Part shown: positions 1 through 8,196 of the stretch, one piece after another
How the letters are laid out: every line of letters starts with the position of its first letter
How positions within the stretch are numbered: position 1 is the stretch's first letter
From: Eubacteriaceae bacterium
Lineage (GTDB): Bacteria; Bacillota; Clostridia; Eubacteriales; Anaerofustaceae
Direction: 5' to 3'
Assembly (NCBI GenBank): GCA_009782515.1
Contig: WRIY01000016.1
Coordinates: forward strand, 1-48,802
DNA: 48,802 bases
Made by a program: the position numbers and the translations under genes
Notes under the pieces: model-generated
Told to the model about the DNA's origin: nothing
Database searches by the model: none
What the model saw: the letters and a program-made list of their open reading frames with translations, nothing else

Positions 1-177
1 TTTTGGTATCTGTGCGAATTATAGCCTAAATTAGCGAGTTGCGTTTGAATAGTTGCTGATCCGCCAGCACCTGGTGATCCAGTAAACCAAAACACTTCGG
101 TTTCCCCGCTTGCAGCGCGCCAGAGGCGCTTGCATGAGCTTGTTAGATGAGCAAGGCATGAAAACTATTGAAAGATT

Positions 178-492
178 GTGATAAAGAGCTTAGAACAGTG
201 CGGAACAAGCGCAGTAAAGCTACGATGGGCACTTTCAAGTGCTTTCTCTTCTCTTTTTAATATAAGAAAAGGCTTCTACAACGCGAGGGCAGAATCCTTT
301 TTTGCAGCATTAAAGAAAGAAAAGCTGTACCAAATAAACACTGCAAGCCTGTCGATGGAAACAGTAAAGAGCATAATCTGGCGCTATCTTGAGATCTATT
401 ACAACAAGAAGAGGGTATATACAACAAACGCAGGCTATCCGCCGTTAGTAATCAGAAGCATGCACTATGATTCAAAGCAGAGAGCGGCATAG
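178..492 (+). pseudogene. IS3-family transposase, C-terminal remnant
   Basis: The open frame of 104 codons carries the C-terminal end of an IS3/IS150-type DDE integrase core: the NARAESFFAALKKEKLY block with the last catalytic Glu, then RYLEIYYNKKRVYTTNAGYPP, typical of the tail of IS3 OrfB. The first 30 residues do not resemble the family, and the earlier DD-containing core is absent upstream in the 177 visible bases, so this is a truncated copy and cannot be active. No terminal inverted repeat was recognised. The real decay boundary lies somewhere around codon 31; the start given is only the first ATG of the open frame. Confidence 0.8.
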
Positions 493-949
493 CCAAACAA
501 GGGAAGCCTAATTGCGTTGCAGACAGGCCCAAACACCCCCCAGGGCCATGGTGCAGCCCCTTGACAACACTGCTTTAATGAGATAGCTATGCTGTGCAGA
601 AGGGCAGGCTTCGCTAAACGGCTCCTCCCTATCGCTGTCTTTTAGGCTATTTGCGATAGAGAGGAGCCAAGGAACCGCTTCCAATAATTTTGTGCGTATG
701 GAATGACAACTGATCTTGGCAACTACAGCCTATGAAATTTTCCGGCGATATCATTGCTGCAGAGTCTGGCAGCCTTGAAGCCAATGATGAAAATGACAGC
801 TTTGTTGCACTGCTGGTTCAAATGGCCAATATTCCAAATGGCGATGACGGCATATATGCTTCTACAGCATCCTATGTGCTGTCAAATATGCACTATGCTG
901 TTGCTAGTCAGCACAGCGTTGACAGGCAGGGCTTATACAGCAAGCTGCC
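493..949. other. Intergenic region between IS remnant and merR-type gene
   Basis: No supported gene. It holds the hairpin at 620-668 and an open frame (732-1037) with no ribosome binding site that runs antisense into the 3' end of the MerR-type gene. It may contain more decayed insertion-sequence DNA, but nothing recognisable is left. Confidence 0.5.
620..668. repeat. Long inverted repeat (hairpin)
   Basis: Arms 620-635 and 653-668 form a 16-bp stem with one G-T position around a 17-nt loop. The GGCTCCTC/GAGGAGCC ends are fully complementary. There is no U tract, so it is not a standard terminator; it could be an IS end, a small-RNA fold or a repeat-family hairpin. Confidence 0.6.
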
Positions 950-1774
950 TTACGGCAACAGCTTCTTTTTGACAGGGAAGCAGACTTCAGTAACCCAGCT
1001 ATCCGGGTTGGCATCATGGCCGGGGCTTACGTGGTAGATGCAAAACATAGCCCCATCGAAATCATAGTGGTTTTCCTCGACATAAATTGCAATCGCTTCG
1101 TTCGCGCCGGGCAGCTGATCATAGCTTCCTTTTACAACGCATGAAGCTACAAATACAGCTGGAATCTGCCTAAAGCGCACATTTTCGGTATCGATGTACT
1201 CTCCTGACACAGAAACCTGTATCTCAACGTCAACATCAGACTCTTTATACCCCTCGTCGTGGAAGACAGCAAGGCTAAGCGGCGGGTTGGCTATTTGCAT
1301 GCCAAGGCCTTTCGTTTCATCGCCCATTTTCTCCCATAGCACAGACTCATCAGCGTATGAGGGAATAACCCCCCGAAGGCTGGCTACATGCCTTTCTGGT
1401 ATCTCTTTGGCTGTAACAGCATGTTTCATAAAGTTTTCATCTCCTATGCGGCCTAAAGCGCTCTCAAGCAGCTGCAGGCGGCGCTCTGCTTGCTCAGCTT
1501 CCTGCTTCGCTTGGCTGTGCTGGATTTTTAAGTATTTCTTCAAGCTGTCGCTGTCGCTGTAAACACTGGTTATCTCTTTGATGGCCGAAAGGCTGAAACC
1601 CATGTCTCTAAGCGCCTGGATCCTGTTGGCCAATGACAGCTGCCCGGCGCTGTAAAACCTGTATGAGGTGTGCTTGTCTACACGCTCGGGCACGAGCAGC
1701 CCTATTTCATCGTAGTGGCGCAGCATGCGTATGCTAAGCCTTGACAGCTTTGAAAAATCCCCTATTTTCAACAA
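950..1774 (-). CDS. MerR-family regulator with GyrI-like effector-binding domain
   Basis: The product has 274 residues. Residues 1-70 are a MerR winged helix-turn-helix (LKIGDFSKLSRLSIRMLRHY, then YDEIGLL, YRFYSAGQL, and DMGFSLSAIKEI). A dimerisation coiled coil follows at about 75-110 (QAKQEAEQAERRLQLLES). The C-terminal 150 residues resemble the GyrI-like / AraC effector-binding fold of BmrR-type multidrug sensors. Members bind a small hydrophobic ligand and untwist a promoter with an over-long spacer. A TTGACT-N19-TACAAT promoter sits directly upstream, which fits autoregulation. No drug exporter is adjacent, so the ligand and target are unknown. The start codon is the first ATG, in register with the family's N-terminus. 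Confidence 0.9.
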   Translation of the reverse strand: MLKIGDFSKLSRLSIRMLRHYDEIGLLVPERVDKHTSYRFYSAGQLSLANRIQALRDMGFSLSAIKEITSVYSDSDSLKKYLKIQHSQAKQEAEQAERRLQLLESALGRIGDENFMKHAVTAKEIPERHVASLRGVIPSYADESVLWEKMGDETKGLGMQIANPPLSLAVFHDEGYKESDVDVEIQVSVSGEYIDTENVRFRQIPAVFVASCVVKGSYDQLPGANEAIAIYVEENHYDFDGAMFCIYHVSPGHDANPDSWVTEVCFPVKKKLLP

Positions 1775-1816
1775 TTGTTTTCTCCATATATATGAGAGTG
1801 GCTTGAGCTCAGCTTC

Positions 1817-1847
1817 ATTGTAAAGCCTGACACTGTGGGAGAGTCAA
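1817..1847 (-). promoter_or_regulatory. MerR-type promoter with 19-bp spacer
   Basis: On the minus strand, TTGACT (1842-1847) and TACAAT (1817-1822) are separated by exactly 19 bp. This long spacing is the hallmark of promoters activated by MerR-family proteins. The spacer centre holds ACAGTGT, a short dyad. It lies 43 bp upstream of the MerR-type start codon. Confidence 0.6.
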
Positions 1848-1939
1848 TACCATTTGCAATAATGTTTTCATAAAACCCCGCCTGCTCACACATCACAGGC
1901 AAGGCGCATATTTATATCATGAACTCGGGAGGCTAGCTT

Positions 1940-3034
1940 ATGAATAGATACAGGATAAGTATTCCCTCAACTAAGCTTAACTACAAAACAGTTCTCGATT
2001 ATGATCCTCAAAAACTAAAGGATAGAGCCAGGCGCGCGCGCCTGTCTGAGCCTTTAAGCATTTTTCTTGACGCGTATGAGCCAATAAAAAAAGAAGAAGA
2101 AATAAATGAGCCTGCCGGCAAGCCGGCAAAGGCCCAAAAAACCCCTGTCATAGCGGCCCTGCTGGGGCTGAATGGCGAGATCGCAGTTTTCAGCCTCGAC
2201 ACTTGGGAAAAGCGCTTAACTATTAAGCCCCCGTCCCAGAGCCTGTGCGCAATAGCGATCTCATCAGAGCGAAGCGAGATTTATGCCGCCAGCTGCATGG
2301 ACAATGCGATATACTGCTGCAGCGCCCTTACCGGAGAGGCAGTAATGGAATTTGAGGCAGGAGGCAACCCGTCCTATCTTGCAGTTGACGAAGCCTCAGG
2401 CTTATTGCTCTCAGCTAACTCAGGCACTTGCGAGGTATGGGCCTACAGGCTGGGGGGATCAAAAGAGCCTGTAGCCAAGGCCCCTGCCGGCATAAACCCT
2501 CTGTCAGTGTCAATAGACGCAGCCAGAAGGGCAGCCCTTGTCGCAAACAGCCATTCTGACACAATCAGCGTTTTTGATCTTGAATCTTTGCTGGAAATAG
2601 ATACAATAAAAGCTAATTCCTGCCCGATAAGCATAGCTACAAACAATGCCACATCAAAAAGCTATATATCGTGCTTTCACAAAAAAGCGCTGAGCGTATA
2701 CGAAAAAGGATCCCCGCTATGGGACATACCGCTTGGATCAGAAACAGTGCAGGTATGCTGCGATCAAGGCCGAAGCATTATTTATGCCGCCGGCACCGGC
2801 AATACAGTATATGCGATAGATGGCTTCAGCGACAAAATCGTTGGCATGGCAAAGACCGATTATTCCATGCACTCGATTGCTTGCGAGCAAAGCAGCGGAA
2901 ATGTATACATAGCTGACCATACAAACGGGTGCATTAAGGCATACTCCCAAAGGGGCCTTGAGCCGATTGGGCAGATTCCTCTAAACGCTCTGGCTACACA
3001 GCTAATAACAGCAACTGTAAGCGAGGTTTTGTAA
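1940..3034 (+). CDS. Cytosolic YVTN-like beta-propeller protein
   Basis: The product has 364 residues with no signal peptide. Residues 1-65 are charged (KDRARRARLSEP, then a Lys/Glu/Pro linker). From about residue 70 there are repeating blades of about 40 residues of the YVTN/surface-layer-propeller type: CAIAISSERSEIYAAS, PSYLAVDEASGLLLSAN, PLSVSIDAARRAALVANSHSD and SIACEQSSGNVYIADHTNG. Such propellers are binding scaffolds; no catalytic residues can be named. A strong Shine-Dalgarno (GGGAGG, 7 nt before ATG) fixes the start. Its stop overlaps the next start (TAATG), so the two are translationally coupled. The neighbours (pseudokinase, LuxR) suggest a signalling role, which is inference. Confidence 0.75.
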   Translation: MNRYRISIPSTKLNYKTVLDYDPQKLKDRARRARLSEPLSIFLDAYEPIKKEEEINEPAGKPAKAQKTPVIAALLGLNGEIAVFSLDTWEKRLTIKPPSQSLCAIAISSERSEIYAASCMDNAIYCCSALTGEAVMEFEAGGNPSYLAVDEASGLLLSANSGTCEVWAYRLGGSKEPVAKAPAGINPLSVSIDAARRAALVANSHSDTISVFDLESLLEIDTIKANSCPISIATNNATSKSYISCFHKKALSVYEKGSPLWDIPLGSETVQVCCDQGRSIIYAAGTGNTVYAIDGFSDKIVGMAKTDYSMHSIACEQSSGNVYIADHTNGCIKAYSQRGLEPIGQIPLNALATQLITATVSEVL

Positions 3035-3315
3035 TGGAGCTATTTTTGCCTTCGATAAACATTGCTTTTGGCGGCCTGAACTCTGTTGTGTATGAAAGAG
3101 GCGCGCTTATTGTAGACGGGCGGGCAAGAGGCTTCTTTGGCGCTTTTCGGATAAGCGGCATTAAGCGCCTGGCTGTAGATATTGACGAGTATACCGACAT
3201 TGAAACTGCTACATTGCTTCATAGTGTCCTGGCGCTTCAGTTGAAGGGCGAAAAAAGCCCAATATTTATTTCAAAACCTACGTTTTGCGCATTCTTTGGC
3301 TATGAAAATAACTGA
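3034..3315 (+). CDS. Orphan 93-residue protein coupled to the propeller gene
   Basis: This small protein is not recognised. Its ATG overlaps the stop codon of the propeller gene (TAATG), which supports real translation by coupling. The sequence alternates hydrophobic and polar residues as a small alpha/beta domain would (NIAFGGLNSVVYERGALIVDG, then IKRLAVDIDEYTDIETATLLHSVLAL). It has no signal peptide, no cysteine pair and no transmembrane segment. A role linked to its upstream partner is likely from the coupling alone. Confidence 0.6.
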   Translation: MELFLPSINIAFGGLNSVVYERGALIVDGRARGFFGAFRISGIKRLAVDIDEYTDIETATLLHSVLALQLKGEKSPIFISKPTFCAFFGYENN

Positions 3316-3630
3316 ACAAAACTTGAAATCGGTCTTATAAATTAGGGTTATCGCTATATTCGCCTATACTAAAACTATACCAACCCCAATTTGGTGCAAA
3401 TGCCCTTAGAAAGAAATTCCTGCTATACTAGAAATGTAGACGAAAGAGTTTCTTGCAATGGCAAGAAGGGCGAGGCTTGCGGGCCATATGGCTTCGCTGG
3501 CCTTGCGCTATTAATTTTCGGACAAGCCAATCAGCAGCAAACGGCTTTGCACAAGAAGCGAAACTGCAAAATAGAAAAGGAAAATGCAGCTATATCCGCT
3601 GAATACCGGATATGCGCTGAGCATGTAACA
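3316..3630 (+). other. Leader region of the pseudokinase gene
   Basis: The frame stays open upstream from 3391, but its translation (Cys/Lys/Asn-rich, no family resemblance) looks non-coding. The homology-supported start is the ATG at 3631, just before the zinc ribbon. The leader contains short hairpins such as CTTGC-AATG-GCAAG near 3455. No recognised riboswitch class was found. Confidence 0.4.
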
Positions 3631-5715
3631 ATGATAGAAATTGATGGCATCTTGCTATGCCCATACTGTTTTTCAGAGCAAGAGGAAGACAGCCTTTACT
3701 GCAGTGAATGCGGCAGGGGAGGGGAGGCGGCAAAAGAGAACTCGCTGCCGCTGAACACTCTGCTTGTAAACCGATACATTACAGGCGACATTATTGCGCG
3801 CAACAGCTGCAGCATTCTTTATACAGCATACGACACACAGAAGAAGCGCAAGATCATAATGAACGAGTATTTCCCTGAAAGCCTTGCTTACCGCAGCAAT
3901 GGCTCAGAGGGCATCACAGAGTTTGCCGGCGGCAAAGGCGCTGTCTTCAAGGAAGGCAGGGAAAGGTTTCACAAGGAAGCCAAATCGATAGCCGAGCTTA
4001 AAAACCAAGACGGAATACTCAGAATCCTGAGCGTTTTCTACCAGAACAATACGACTTATGCATGCATGCCCTTTATTGAGGGCATGAGCCTGTCTGAAGC
4101 CATAGGCATATATGGCGGGAAATTGCCTTGGAGAAGGGCTATGGACATAGCCATAGCTGTGCTTAACGCCCTTAGCGCCGCCCACAGCCTTGGAATTTTC
4201 CATAGCGACATAAGGCCTGATTATGTTTATATCGCCGCGAGCGGCGAAGTGAAGCTGCTGGGGTTTGGAACAGCTAGGCGCTTTGTTTCAGAGCATTCAG
4301 AGACGCTTGCTGCTGCGCTTAACGATCCGTTCTCCCCTCTGGAAGCGTTCACTAAATCATCCCCGCTTGATGAGGCTTCAGATATTTACTCCCTTGGAGC
4401 GCTGCTATACTATGCCCTGTCCGGCATTATACCGCCAGCTGCAATAACAAGGCTTGACTGGGACAAGCTTGAGCCCCTGGAAACGGCAACTGATCCTGAG
4501 TCAAGCTTGATGCCGGCGTATTTTGCAGATGCAGTATCCACTATGCTTTCAGTTGCAAAAGAGGAGCGCTACCAGTCAGCAAGCGAAGCTATGTCAGCCT
4601 TTAAGGCAGCCCAGGCTGTTGTTGCGCCCAAGCCAAAACCGCAGCCTATTCAGCTTGATCCGCCCCCCCCGCCCGTGGAAAGGGAGTCCCGGGTCGCAAA
4701 GCAGCCGCTAAAATATACGATCAAGCGCGACTTTACGCCGGCCAGAGAAGACAAGCCGGAGGCAGCAGCCGCGCCTGAGGCAAGCCCCAGATGGTCAGCC
4801 GGAATGCAGGATATTATATCAGAGCCGCCTGAAGGCGAAAGCGGTGAAGAAGAAAGCGAGCCTGAAAGCGCAAGGCAAAAAGCTATCGAAGCCGTTGAGG
4901 CATACAGGCCTGTTAAAGAGGAAAAGCCTAAGCCTTTAGAGCCGGTAAAAGGCAGGGCAGACACCTCGGAGCTCGAGGAGATCGATGAGATCGAGCCAGA
5001 GCTTGATACAGGCGATGAAGCCCGCAAAAGCCCCATGAGGTTTCTTTATCTCGGAGCAGGCATTTTCGTTCTGCTTGCCTCAATAGCCATATTTGCGCTT
5101 ATGATGCCTTTTAACGTCACTGCCAAGCCATATACGGCAACGATAGGCGGCGTCACATGCAGGGGCGAGTATACGGGGGTTTGGAAAGCGTTTAAGCCCA
5201 ACGGCGCCGGCATCTTTACCCTTACTGAAAACAATTCGCTGTATGAGGCTGAGACCTCCTACAATGGCAGCTTCATAGGCGGGCTGCTCACAGGCGAAGG
5301 GTTTATAAAATGCACTGATGGCTCAAGATATTCCGGCAATTTCTCAAAAGGCCTGCTTCAAGGCAAGGGCAGCGGCTTTTTCGATAATGGAAACACCTAC
5401 TTCGGCGATTTCCTGAACGGGAAGTTCCATGGCATAGGCACCTATACATATGCTGACGGGCTCACATTCGAAGGGGATTTTTCTGACGGCAAGATGAGCG
5501 GGCAAGGCCTGTTTACATGGCCCAACGGCGACAGCTTCAACGGGGGCGTTGAGGACGGAAAGCGCACGGGGTATGGCGAATACAAGTACAACGATGGCTC
5601 ACTGTTTAAAGGCGATTACAAAGACGATCTAATGGACGGGTATGGCGAATACTATGGCCCGGATGGAAAGCTTCTCTTAAAAGGGGAGTGGTCCAGAGGG
5701 CTATTCCTGGACTAA
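3631..5715 (+). CDS. Zinc-ribbon / pseudokinase / TM / MORN-repeat protein
   Basis: From the ATG at 3631 the product has 694 residues. Order: zinc ribbon (C10, C13, C24, C27); a Ser/Thr kinase-like domain (about 40-330); a Pro/Glu-rich linker (about 340-465); one transmembrane helix (about 471-493); then seven or so MORN repeats (YxGxFxxGxxxGxGxxxxxxG) to the C-terminus. Three catalytic positions are lost: the VAIKEYFP lysine is Asn (IIMNEYFP), the catalytic-loop Asn is Tyr in HSDIRPDYVYI, and DFG reads GFG. Only the HxD aspartate survives, so it is probably a pseudokinase. The kinase-like half should be cytosolic and the MORN half outside. The gene follows the propeller pair and precedes a membrane LuxR regulator. 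An upstream start at 3391 (774 residues) is possible but unlikely. Confidence 0.85.
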   Translation: MIEIDGILLCPYCFSEQEEDSLYCSECGRGGEAAKENSLPLNTLLVNRYITGDIIARNSCSILYTAYDTQKKRKIIMNEYFPESLAYRSNGSEGITEFAGGKGAVFKEGRERFHKEAKSIAELKNQDGILRILSVFYQNNTTYACMPFIEGMSLSEAIGIYGGKLPWRRAMDIAIAVLNALSAAHSLGIFHSDIRPDYVYIAASGEVKLLGFGTARRFVSEHSETLAAALNDPFSPLEAFTKSSPLDEASDIYSLGALLYYALSGIIPPAAITRLDWDKLEPLETATDPESSLMPAYFADAVSTMLSVAKEERYQSASEAMSAFKAAQAVVAPKPKPQPIQLDPPPPPVERESRVAKQPLKYTIKRDFTPAREDKPEAAAAPEASPRWSAGMQDIISEPPEGESGEEESEPESARQKAIEAVEAYRPVKEEKPKPLEPVKGRADTSELEEIDEIEPELDTGDEARKSPMRFLYLGAGIFVLLASIAIFALMMPFNVTAKPYTATIGGVTCRGEYTGVWKAFKPNGAGIFTLTENNSLYEAETSYNGSFIGGLLTGEGFIKCTDGSRYSGNFSKGLLQGKGSGFFDNGNTYFGDFLNGKFHGIGTYTYADGLTFEGDFSDGKMSGQGLFTWPNGDSFNGGVEDGKRTGYGEYKYNDGSLFKGDYKDDLMDGYGEYYGPDGKLLLKGEWSRGLFLD

Positions 5716-5998
5716 TCTTGCAAATAATAAATATTTGCAAATGGAAGTAATTATGAATTGATCCAATTATGTGTATATATTCTCTATAATAAACGTTTGC
5801 AGACTCTGTTTTGCATAGCAATTCTTAGTTAGCTTTTAGGCTTATACTTTAATAAGTTGAAAATAAAGCTTTTTCATGCAATCATAACACTCTCGTGATA
5901 GAATTTTAGTATAAAAGCAGGAAGAAAGGCGCCTCTTAGCGATATGCAGCGCGCCTGCTGCTTGCTTATATCTAAAGGTAAGCGGAGTGATTGACTAG

Positions 5999-6571
5999 AT
6001 GAGCAAGACAGAGAGTTTCAGCCGATATATAATACTTATCCTTATGCCTGCTCTAGCCCTGTTCGCTGCAGCATTGCCAATGCCTGCCGGGCTAAGCGCA
6101 TGTTTCTTTTTGCTGGCCTTTAGCTTTGTGCCTTCGCTGGCTGCGCCGGCGCTTAAGAAAAAGCAGCCGCTTGAGCCGGATGGCGGCAAGGGCGATCTGG
6201 AATCTAAAATAGCGCCGCTCCTCATGGCAAGCTCTGATGTTGAATCGCTTGCGGAGAGCCTGGGCGCAGCTGTTGAGGATGTATGGCAGGCTCTTGACAG
6301 GCTTTCGAGCCGTATTGAGCAGCTCTCCGGCCAGGCTTCGCAATCAGTAGTTGCTTCTGTTGCCAGGGAGTACAGCTTGACAGAGCGGGAAACGATGATT
6401 CTTGAGGGGCTGGCGAATGGCAAGCAGAACCCTGAAATTGCATATGAGATGTTCATTTCTGAGTCTACGGTAAAGTTTCATGTTGGCAATGTGCTGCGCA
6501 AGCTCGGCCTTAAGAACAGAAGGCAGGTGTGCGAGATGCTTTCGCAATACACTGAAGATACAACAGCTTAA
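5999..6571 (+). CDS. Membrane-anchored LuxR-type transcriptional regulator
   Basis: The product has 190 residues. Two closely spaced hydrophobic segments occupy about residues 10-50 (YIILILMPALALFAAALP and LSACFFLLAFSFVPSLAA), followed by a short charged and helical linker. The C-terminal 65 residues are a LuxR/FixJ helix-turn-helix (YSLTERETMILEGLANGKQN, then SESTVKFHVGNVLRKLG). There is no receiver domain, so DNA binding is probably controlled from the membrane. GGAG lies 11 nt before the ATG. The 283-bp gap before it holds a perfect TTGCAAAT/ATTTGCAA hairpin (5718-5740) and AT-rich DNA. It may report the state of the neighbouring pseudokinase/MORN protein, which is inference from position only. 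Confidence 0.8.
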   Translation: MSKTESFSRYIILILMPALALFAAALPMPAGLSACFFLLAFSFVPSLAAPALKKKQPLEPDGGKGDLESKIAPLLMASSDVESLAESLGAAVEDVWQALDRLSSRIEQLSGQASQSVVASVAREYSLTERETMILEGLANGKQNPEIAYEMFISESTVKFHVGNVLRKLGLKNRRQVCEMLSQYTEDTTA

Positions 6572-6579
6572 GAAAAAAA

Positions 6580-6625
6580 CGGCTGGAGGCAGCATAGCAA
6601 TAAACCTGCCATCGGCCGGTTTTTC
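6580..6625 (+). terminator. Rho-independent terminator after LuxR-type gene
   Basis: A stem of about 13 bp (6580-6592 with 6606-6618, one mismatch and two G-U pairs) is followed by GTTTTTC. It lies just behind the LuxR-type stop codon. Confidence 0.7.
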
Positions 6626-6628
6626 GCT

Positions 6629-7183
6629 ATAAAATGCTTATTATTAGAGTATTAGGATTTGTGCAATATAATTCTTGTATTGCATTATTCGACAGATTAT
6701 TAATTGTTTTCTCTTTGCTATTAACGTTTTTTTTACACTTTAATCTATAAATGCTTGAATTAATCATGGCAATCATTTACAATGGCAATAGAAGATGGAT
6801 TAGCGGAAAAACAATTGCACTAATCTATGAAGAGCACCCTAGGCAGCGGGTGTTTTTCTATTTTTATGGATTATTAGATATAGCGCTACATAGTTTTTGC
6901 AATAAAAACACCTTAAGCAAATGCTTCCAATTGCATTGCTATATATTTCTTGTAATGCTTTATATTTCGATTTGAAGTAAATTTGAACGAAATATCGCAA
7001 TTGCGGGAACGGCGCCGCGGGCATGCGGGAGATAGAGCCGCTTTAGCATGAAATTACAGCAAGAATAAGCAGCCGCATTAAATTATTGCATAAACGCCAA
7101 AAGCCCAAGCTTCCAGCCGAATTGGCAGATTTCGGCCAAAGCATAATCAGCCTAATTGCATTATTGCTGCAAAAGGCCGTAGC
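6629..7183. other. AT-rich intergenic region
   Basis: About 550 bases between a plus-strand terminator and the 3' end of the Fur-type gene. The only open frame (6751-6975) lacks a ribosome binding site and has no recognisable domain. No RNA gene or mobile element is seen. Confidence 0.4.
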
Positions 7184-7594
7184 TTAGGCCTCTTCGTTTG
7201 GCGCTTTCTCGCCTTCCTTGCAGTCTTGGCATACTCCAATAAATATGACATCGTGTTCATCTACCTGAACGCCGTACATGCCTTGCACTTTGTCGTTAAT
7301 GCCTTCCAGATATTCGATATTGATGTCAAGTATGCCTCCACAATGCTTGCATGTGAAGTGATAGTGCTGCTCAGTCCTGGAATCATATCTTTCTAAACCA
7401 TCAGCGAGCAATACCTGCCTTATTTCGCCTGCCTTTGCTAGTTGCCTTAGGTTGCGATAGATTGTCGTTTTGCTTATTGACGCATGCTCTTTGTGAATTT
7501 CAGCATATATCTCGTCAATTGATGGATGAATTCTTAACTTTTTTAGAGTGTCAAGAATGATTTGCCTTTGAACAGTATTGCGTTGTCTATCCAC
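7184..7594 (-). CDS. Fur-family metalloregulator, PerR-like
   Basis: The product has 136 residues and a GTG start. The N-terminal winged helix carries RNTVQRQIIL, HPSIDEIYAEI and SISKTTIYRNLRQLAKAG. The dimerisation half has the regulatory-site cluster ERYDSRTEQHYHF. The structural zinc pairs are CKHCG and CQDC. The RNTxQRxxIL opening and Asp in ERYD are like PerR (peroxide sensor), but Fur or Zur cannot be ruled out by eye. A sigma70-type promoter with a palindrome over its -10 lies upstream, consistent with autorepression. No peroxidase or iron-uptake gene is adjacent. AAGG about 12 nt before the GTG is the only visible Shine-Dalgarno. Confidence 0.9.
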   Translation of the reverse strand: MDRQRNTVQRQIILDTLKKLRIHPSIDEIYAEIHKEHASISKTTIYRNLRQLAKAGEIRQVLLADGLERYDSRTEQHYHFTCKHCGGILDINIEYLEGINDKVQGMYGVQVDEHDVIFIGVCQDCKEGEKAPNEEA

Positions 7595-7638
7595 ATGTAG
7601 TATTATCCTTATTGCAATTAATTATCAACAACAATCAT

Positions 7639-7668
7639 AATCATATATGATTCATATTTAGTTGTCAA
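7639..7668 (-). promoter_or_regulatory. Promoter and palindromic operator of the Fur-type gene
   Basis: On the minus strand, TTGACA (7663-7668), a 17-bp spacer and TATGAT (7640-7645) form a near-consensus promoter. A perfect 14-bp palindrome, AATCATATATGATT (7639-7652), covers the -10 element and resembles AT-rich Fur/PerR boxes. It is probably the autoregulatory site. Confidence 0.65.
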
Positions 7669-7977
7669 CATAGATATATTCAAAATATTTTAAAGATACT
7701 AGCATTTTAGCTAAAAGTTGCAAATTCTCTTCAATCCCTGCAAACGATATTTAGAACAGAGGCCATATTGGCATAAATATGCATCGCCAATTCAGGGCGT
7801 GCGTTTTTAATGCTTTTCGGGCAGCATTAAATTATTAGTGCAATCATAACATAAAAATGAAACAATATGACGAAAATCGTTTGTAAAGGTAAATATATTC
7901 TATTCAAGGCTCATTTATCCAGGTTTTCATAAACATTTGGCGAAGTATTTAGTGCCAATGCATAAAGAGTTTGGCGC
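7669..7977. other. AT-rich intergenic region
   Basis: Lies between the divergent side of the Fur-type promoter and the 3' end of the minus-strand cobalamin operon. No gene, RNA or clear terminator is visible. Confidence 0.4.
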
Positions 7978-8196
7978 CTAAACGTCAGTTTCAGTTATTT
8001 CCATTTTTACCATCCATATTCTGCCTAATACCGGATCATCTCCCACGTATTTTTCCAAATTTCCTTTTAAAGGGAATACGCTTGCTTTGCTCATGCCAAC
8101 CGCGCTAAGGCTGGCATTTTCTATCTTTATGTAGCCATCTTTGCACTTTAGCGCAAATAGTGTTGTTACGCTGCTCATTGCTGTATCAATATCCAT
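7978..8196 (-). CDS. Orphan 72-residue protein, last gene of the cobalamin operon
   Basis: Not recognised. It overlaps the end of the TrpD-like gene. Two starts are possible: the ATG at 8196 (72 residues) or the ATG at 8178, which forms an ATGA overlap with the upstream stop (66 residues). ATGA coupling is common in this window, but neither start has a well-spaced Shine-Dalgarno. The sequence looks like a small beta-rich domain (LFALKCKDGYIKIENASLS, then GRIWMVKMEITETDV) without signal peptide or membrane segment. Operon position makes a link to the dehydrogenase and TrpD-like protein likely. Confidence 0.6.
   Translation of the reverse strand: MDIDTAMSSVTTLFALKCKDGYIKIENASLSAVGMSKASVFPLKGNLEKYVGDDPVLGRIWMVKMEITETDV

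Noticed and set aside
178..492. A complete, active IS3 element
   Set aside because: Only the C-terminal part of the transposase is present; no upstream catalytic Asp residues and no terminal repeats seen.
732..1037. Open frame of 101 codons, plus strand
   Set aside because: No ribosome binding site, no recognisable domain, and its second half is antisense to the MerR-type gene.
3316..3630. Possible c-di-GMP or other riboswitch in the pseudokinase leader
   Set aside because: Small hairpins are present, but the conserved cores of known classes (for example the GEMM receptor motifs) are not found.
6751..6975. Open frame of 74 codons in AT-rich intergenic DNA
   Set aside because: No Shine-Dalgarno, biased low-complexity hydrophobic translation and no family resemblance.
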